Shown in pieces: positions 9,132 to 11,512 of a stretch of DNA of 11,512 nt. The translations under genes were made by a program, and so were the position numbers. How positions within the stretch are numbered: position 1 is the stretch's first letter; every line of letters begins with the position of its first letter. The notes under the pieces are model-generated. The model did no database searches, had not been told where the DNA came from, and saw nothing but the letters and a program-made list of their open reading frames with translations. Origin of the DNA: Rhodoluna sp. GTDB taxonomy: Bacteria; Actinomycetota; Actinomycetes; Actinomycetales; Microbacteriaceae. The DNA lies in the NCBI GenBank assembly GCA_023260375.1, contig JALQVK010000007.1:1-11512 (forward strand). Reading direction: 5' to 3'.

Positions 9132-9971
9132 GTTTGGCGCTGGAATCCAGCCGCCTACCCTATCTTCGAAGTCGGCCCACTCCTCCGTTTGCTGGTTCCA
9201 CTTTTCTCGCCAAGCCACGATCTCGGAATGGTTACGACCAATAAAGTTCCACCACATCACGATGTGTTCTTTGAATGGTTCGCCGCCAAGCAGCAGAGCC
9301 ACACCGTTTCCGGAAACCTGAGCTGCTTCACCAACCGGCAGGTAAATCAAATCATCAACACCGACAGCCGAACCATTCACCGAAAGTTCTCCCGAAACCA
9401 CGAGGATGCCGTGTTCAAACGAATCATTTAGCGGCAATTCCATTTCGCCAGAAACTTGTAATTCGGCACCAACCAGCGGGGTGAAAACGGTTGCTGGTGA
9501 AACCGCTGAACCTAGAGAGCCAATAAACACCTTGGCCACGGATGAACCAAATTCCAAGACCGGCAACTGGCCGTGGTGCTCAAAGAATGGCTCGATATTC
9601 CGTGCACTTTCCGGAAGAGCCAACCAAAGTTGGGCGGCATGCAAAAAAGCCGGCCCCGGTTGCGAAATCTCACTGTGAGAAATACCTCGGCCTGCGGTCA
9701 TTAGGTTGAGTTCGCTTGGTCGCAGGGTTTGCACCGATCCAACGCTGTCTCGGTGTTCCATTAGCCCGGCAAAGGGCCAGGTGACTGTTTGTAACCCGGT
9801 GTGCGGATGCCTGGCAACCATCATGCCCTCAACCTGTTTGGTCGGTCCGAAGTGATCCAGAAAAACCCAAGCTCCAATGCGTCTAAGCGCTGGCTGCGGA
9901 AAAGAACGCTTGATGTCCACTTCCGAGCGCGTGGTTAGCTTCACTAAGCGCGGGGTAACAATCAAACCCAC
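9099..9971 (-). CDS. Pirin family protein
   Basis: 290-residue bicupin of the pirin family, metal-binding cytoplasmic proteins some of which show quercetin dioxygenase activity and others of which bind regulatory or metabolic partners; the role here is unknown. The N-terminal cupin holds the metal site: RHPHTGLQTVTW (54-65) gives His55 and His57, and GRGISHSE (94-101) gives His99 and Glu101, the 3-His-1-Glu set of pirins. FLDHFGP (37-43) is another typical stretch. The C-terminal cupin (about 150-230) lacks such a site, as usual, and ends with the common tail GGEPFKEHIVMWWNFIG (about 229-245). The start is GTG at 9971, 6 bases after GATAAT and without a Shine-Dalgarno. The 3' end overlaps the convergent P-type ATPase gene by 33 bases, and the gene is divergent from the DMT permease gene. 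Confidence 0.95.
   Translation of the reverse strand: MGLIVTPRLVKLTTRSEVDIKRSFPQPALRRIGAWVFLDHFGPTKQVEGMMVARHPHTGLQTVTWPFAGLMEHRDSVGSVQTLRPSELNLMTAGRGISHSEISQPGPAFLHAAQLWLALPESARNIEPFFEHHGQLPVLEFGSSVAKVFIGSLGSAVSPATVFTPLVGAELQVSGEMELPLNDSFEHGILVVSGELSVNGSAVGVDDLIYLPVGEAAQVSGNGVALLLGGEPFKEHIVMWWNFIGRNHSEIVAWREKWNQQTEEWADFEDRVGGWIPAPNLPNVTLQPRS
9127..9159. terminator. Imperfect hairpin at the ctpE/pirin convergent junction, possible terminator
   Basis: Starting next to the ATPase stop codon, the plus strand can fold as GGTA-(GGTTT)-GGCG-CTGG-AAT-CCAG-(C)-CGCC-TACC: 12 pairs, loop of 3, one 5-base and one 1-base bulge. It lies wholly within the 3' coding part of pirin. There is no T-run after either arm, so it would be a non-canonical terminator if it is one. 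It is the best hairpin I found at any of the three convergent junctions. Confidence 0.3.
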
Positions 9972-10005
9972 CTTCCGATTATCGCCTACCCCTTAGGCTA
10001 GAGCA
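9972..10005. promoter_or_regulatory. Compact divergent promoter, pirin / DMT permease, probably leaderless both ways
   Basis: 34-base gap. Towards pirin, GATAAT (minus strand, 9978-9983) is followed by 6 bases and the GTG start. Towards the permease, TAGGCT (9994-9999) is followed by 6 bases and its GTG start. No Shine-Dalgarno is present before the permease gene; GGAAG directly abuts the pirin GTG, too close to serve as one. The layout 6+6+10+6+6 is almost the same as in the gap at 6789-6821, and both gaps share CCTACC-NN-TTAGG (here 9985-9997). GATAAT matches the TATAAT consensus at five of six positions. Confidence 0.6.
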
Positions 10006-10896
10006 GTGACCAAACCTCAACGCTCTTGGGTAATCGACTTCTCGATTCTCGCTTCGATTTGGGGTGCCAGCTTTCTGTTTATTGCAGTTGCCGGAAGGGC
10101 GCTACCTCCGGTTGGTGTGACCTTTTTCCGCATGGTTTTTGGGGCGCTGGCTCTTTATGTGCTGATCAAACTGGCCAAACAAAAAGTTCCGAAAACCTGG
10201 GACGCCTGGCTCAAAACTTTCGTGGCCGGCCTAGTGATGAGCGCGGTGCCATTCACTTTGTTTGCCTACGCGGAACTTCACATTGCTTCTGGTCTGGCTG
10301 GAATGGTGAACGCCGCAACTCCGGTAATGACCGTCCTGGCAATCATGATTGCCTTCCGCGACCAGAAACCAACCAGAGTTCAAATCATTGGTCTTGCAGT
10401 TGGTATTTTGGGCACCCTGGTTTTACTCGGGGTTTGGCAGGGTTTCGGCGAGAACGATCCGTTGGCTCTCGGCGCGCTAATTCTGGCCACCATGTTTTAC
10501 GGATTCGGCAGCCCATACATTCGCAAATTCGTTAGCCCGCTTGGTCTGCCAAATCAGGTGGCAGTGTTCATGCAACTAACCTCGGCCAGCATTGCTACGC
10601 TGCCGTTCTACCTCGCTGGTCCGCTGTTGACCGGAACCCCAGATTGGGCCAGCATCGGTTCGATTCTCACTCTCGGTGTGGTTGGCACCGGAATCGCCTA
10701 CGTCTTCTATTACCGAATCATCGACGCCGCGGGCTCGACCATCGCGTCTTCGGTCACCATCGTGCAGCCGGTCGTCGCAGTTATTTTGGGAATGCTAATT
10801 CTTCAAGAAAAACTGAACTGGTACGAAGCCGTTGGCGGCCTGGTGATCATCTTCGGTGCCATGATCACTCAGGGCCGAGTCAAATTTATTAGATAA
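10006..10896 (+). CDS. EamA/DMT superfamily permease
   Basis: 296-residue inner-membrane transporter of the drug/metabolite transporter superfamily with two EamA repeats, about ten membrane segments. The first repeat runs from about residue 10 to 142 and starts with the typical SILASIWGASFLFIAVA; the second runs from about 153 to 287 and ends with GLVIIFGAMIT. Typical family features seen are the Pro-containing helix NAATPVMTVLAI (102-113) in the first repeat and its counterpart TIVQPVVAVILGMLILQEKL (251-270) in the second, which includes the common QEKL turn. Members export amino acids, metabolites or toxic compounds; nothing in the sequence tells the substrate. The GTG start is chosen because it falls exactly 6 bases after TAGGCT and gives the normal short N-terminus. 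It is a single-gene unit whose stop overlaps the convergent saccharopine-dehydrogenase-like gene by 8 bases. Confidence 0.93.
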   Translation: MTKPQRSWVIDFSILASIWGASFLFIAVAGRALPPVGVTFFRMVFGALALYVLIKLAKQKVPKTWDAWLKTFVAGLVMSAVPFTLFAYAELHIASGLAGMVNAATPVMTVLAIMIAFRDQKPTRVQIIGLAVGILGTLVLLGVWQGFGENDPLALGALILATMFYGFGSPYIRKFVSPLGLPNQVAVFMQLTSASIATLPFYLAGPLLTGTPDWASIGSILTLGVVGTGIAYVFYYRIIDAAGSTIASSVTIVQPVVAVILGMLILQEKLNWYEAVGGLVIIFGAMITQGRVKFIR

Positions 10897-11512
10897 GCGA
10901 TTCCGGCAAAGCCAAAGGCTGAGCTGGCAGACGCTCCTGCGCAAACCAACGTTGCTGATACCCGGTTGACGAACTCATCAAATCTAGGAACGGCTTGGCG
11001 TCGAAGCTTTCTGGGCCGAGCACACCTTCACCCTGCCAAACTCCGGATGCCATAAGCTCAAGCGCAATTAGCGGGTTGAAAGCGGTTTGCCAAACCACAG
11101 CCTGTGATTCGTAGTTGGCCATCGTCCATTCGTTATCGGCCACGTGGTAAATGTAGGTGGCACGAAGTTTTCCGTCGTTGTCTTTACCGGTCACTAATAC
11201 ACCGGCACAGGTTTTACCGGTCATGCGAGGCCCAATTGTGGCTGGGTCTGGTAGCACGGCAGCCACCATGTCGCGCGGTGAAACATCTACTGGCCCCTGC
11301 GCCGAACGAACGCGGTGAGGCTTGGTCTGGTCTAGCCCAAGCGCATGAAGGGTCTTGAGAATTCCGATGAACTCGTTGCCAAGTCCGTACTTGAAACTGA
11401 ACTTGTTGGCGCGAATTACGGCAGGAAGCATGGTGACTTCTTCGTGCTCAACGTTTACGCACTCAACCGCGCCACTGCCTTCAGGGAACTCGAAAATCTC
11501 TGGCTCAGAGAA
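10889..11512 (-). CDS. Saccharopine-dehydrogenase-like protein, C-terminal part, cut by window edge
   Basis: The frame is open from the window edge to a TAA stop and encodes the last 207 residues; the N-terminal Rossmann domain and the start are outside. The visible part resembles the C-terminal region of the saccharopine dehydrogenase (Lys9/carboxynorspermidine synthase) family: it begins FSEPEIFEFPEGSGAVECV, a typical stretch of the substrate domain, followed by HEEVTMLPAVI, FKYGLGNEFI and a region rich in small residues GKTCAGVLVTGKDNDGKLRA. Family members work on lysine-related or polyamine intermediates with NAD(P), but many actinobacterial members are uncharacterised, so a specific reaction should not be assigned. 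The internal Met at residue 29 of this fragment is not the start, because conserved sequence continues upstream of it. The 3' end overlaps the convergent DMT permease gene by 8 bases. Confidence 0.83.
   Translation of the reverse strand, partial: FSEPEIFEFPEGSGAVECVNVEHEEVTMLPAVIRANKFSFKYGLGNEFIGILKTLHALGLDQTKPHRVRSAQGPVDVSPRDMVAAVLPDPATIGPRMTGKTCAGVLVTGKDNDGKLRATYIYHVADNEWTMANYESQAVVWQTAFNPLIALELMASGVWQGEGVLGPESFDAKPFLDLMSSSTGYQQRWFAQERLPAQPLALPESLI

Noticed and set aside
10026..10535. Open frame of about 169 codons on the plus strand inside the DMT permease gene
   Set aside because: Its product is rich in Arg, Ser and Gly with no recognisable pattern, while the other frame encodes a clear EamA protein.
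10910..10920. AGCC-AAA-GGCT mini-hairpin near the end of the saccharopine-dehydrogenase-like gene
   Set aside because: A 4-pair stem without a T-run; such short stems are expected by chance.

Overview
The window comes from a bacterial chromosome, most likely a small-genome actinobacterium of the Microbacteriaceae type (aquatic Luna-cluster relatives such as Rhodoluna or Aquiluna would fit). This rests on protein resemblance (a CtpE-type P-type ATPase, an SDR-DUF2867 fusion, a DUF2236 protein, a saccharopine-dehydrogenase-like protein), base composition that looks only moderately GC-rich, GTG starts, and apparently leaderless genes. It is an inference; there is no rRNA or other marker in the window.

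Layout. Ten protein genes fill almost everything. Only 213 of 11512 bases (under 2%) lie outside genes: gaps of 2, 56, 9, 79, 33 and 34 bases. From the left, on the minus strand: the N-terminal half of a GH13 alpha-glucosidase (1-738), translationally coupled behind a Gfo/Idh/MocA sugar-type oxidoreductase (741-1787). Divergent from these is a plus-strand SDR-DUF2867 protein (1844-3364). It converges on a minus-strand polar amino-acid ABC importer, transcribed as binding lipoprotein (4967-5821), permease (4103-4957), ATPase (3357-4106). Upstream of the importer, same strand, is a DUF2236 (MpaB/latex-clearing-like) protein (5901-6788). Divergent from that is a CtpE-like P-type cation ATPase (6822-9131), which converges on a pirin (9099-9971). 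Divergent from pirin is an EamA/DMT permease (10006-10896), which converges on the C-terminal part of a saccharopine-dehydrogenase-like protein (10889-11512).

How the genes work together. The window is a housekeeping and transport neighbourhood, not a single system. There are two clear functional units: a sugar-catabolism pair (oxidoreductase plus alpha-glucosidase) and a complete three-gene amino-acid uptake operon. The rest are single-gene units arranged head-to-head and tail-to-tail. I see no mobile element, CRISPR array, RNA gene, toxin-antitoxin or defence locus.

The most interesting signal is in gene packing and expression. All three tail-to-tail junctions overlap (8, 33 and 8 bases), and the two 8-base overlaps have the same form, YTARATAA. 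The two compact head-to-head gaps (33 and 34 bases) are nearly mirror-symmetric: each strand carries a -10-like hexamer exactly 6 bases before its start codon, with 9 or 10 bases between the two hexamers. This fits back-to-back leaderless promoters. The only gene with both a clear Shine-Dalgarno and a normal leader is the binding-protein gene at the head of the ABC operon.
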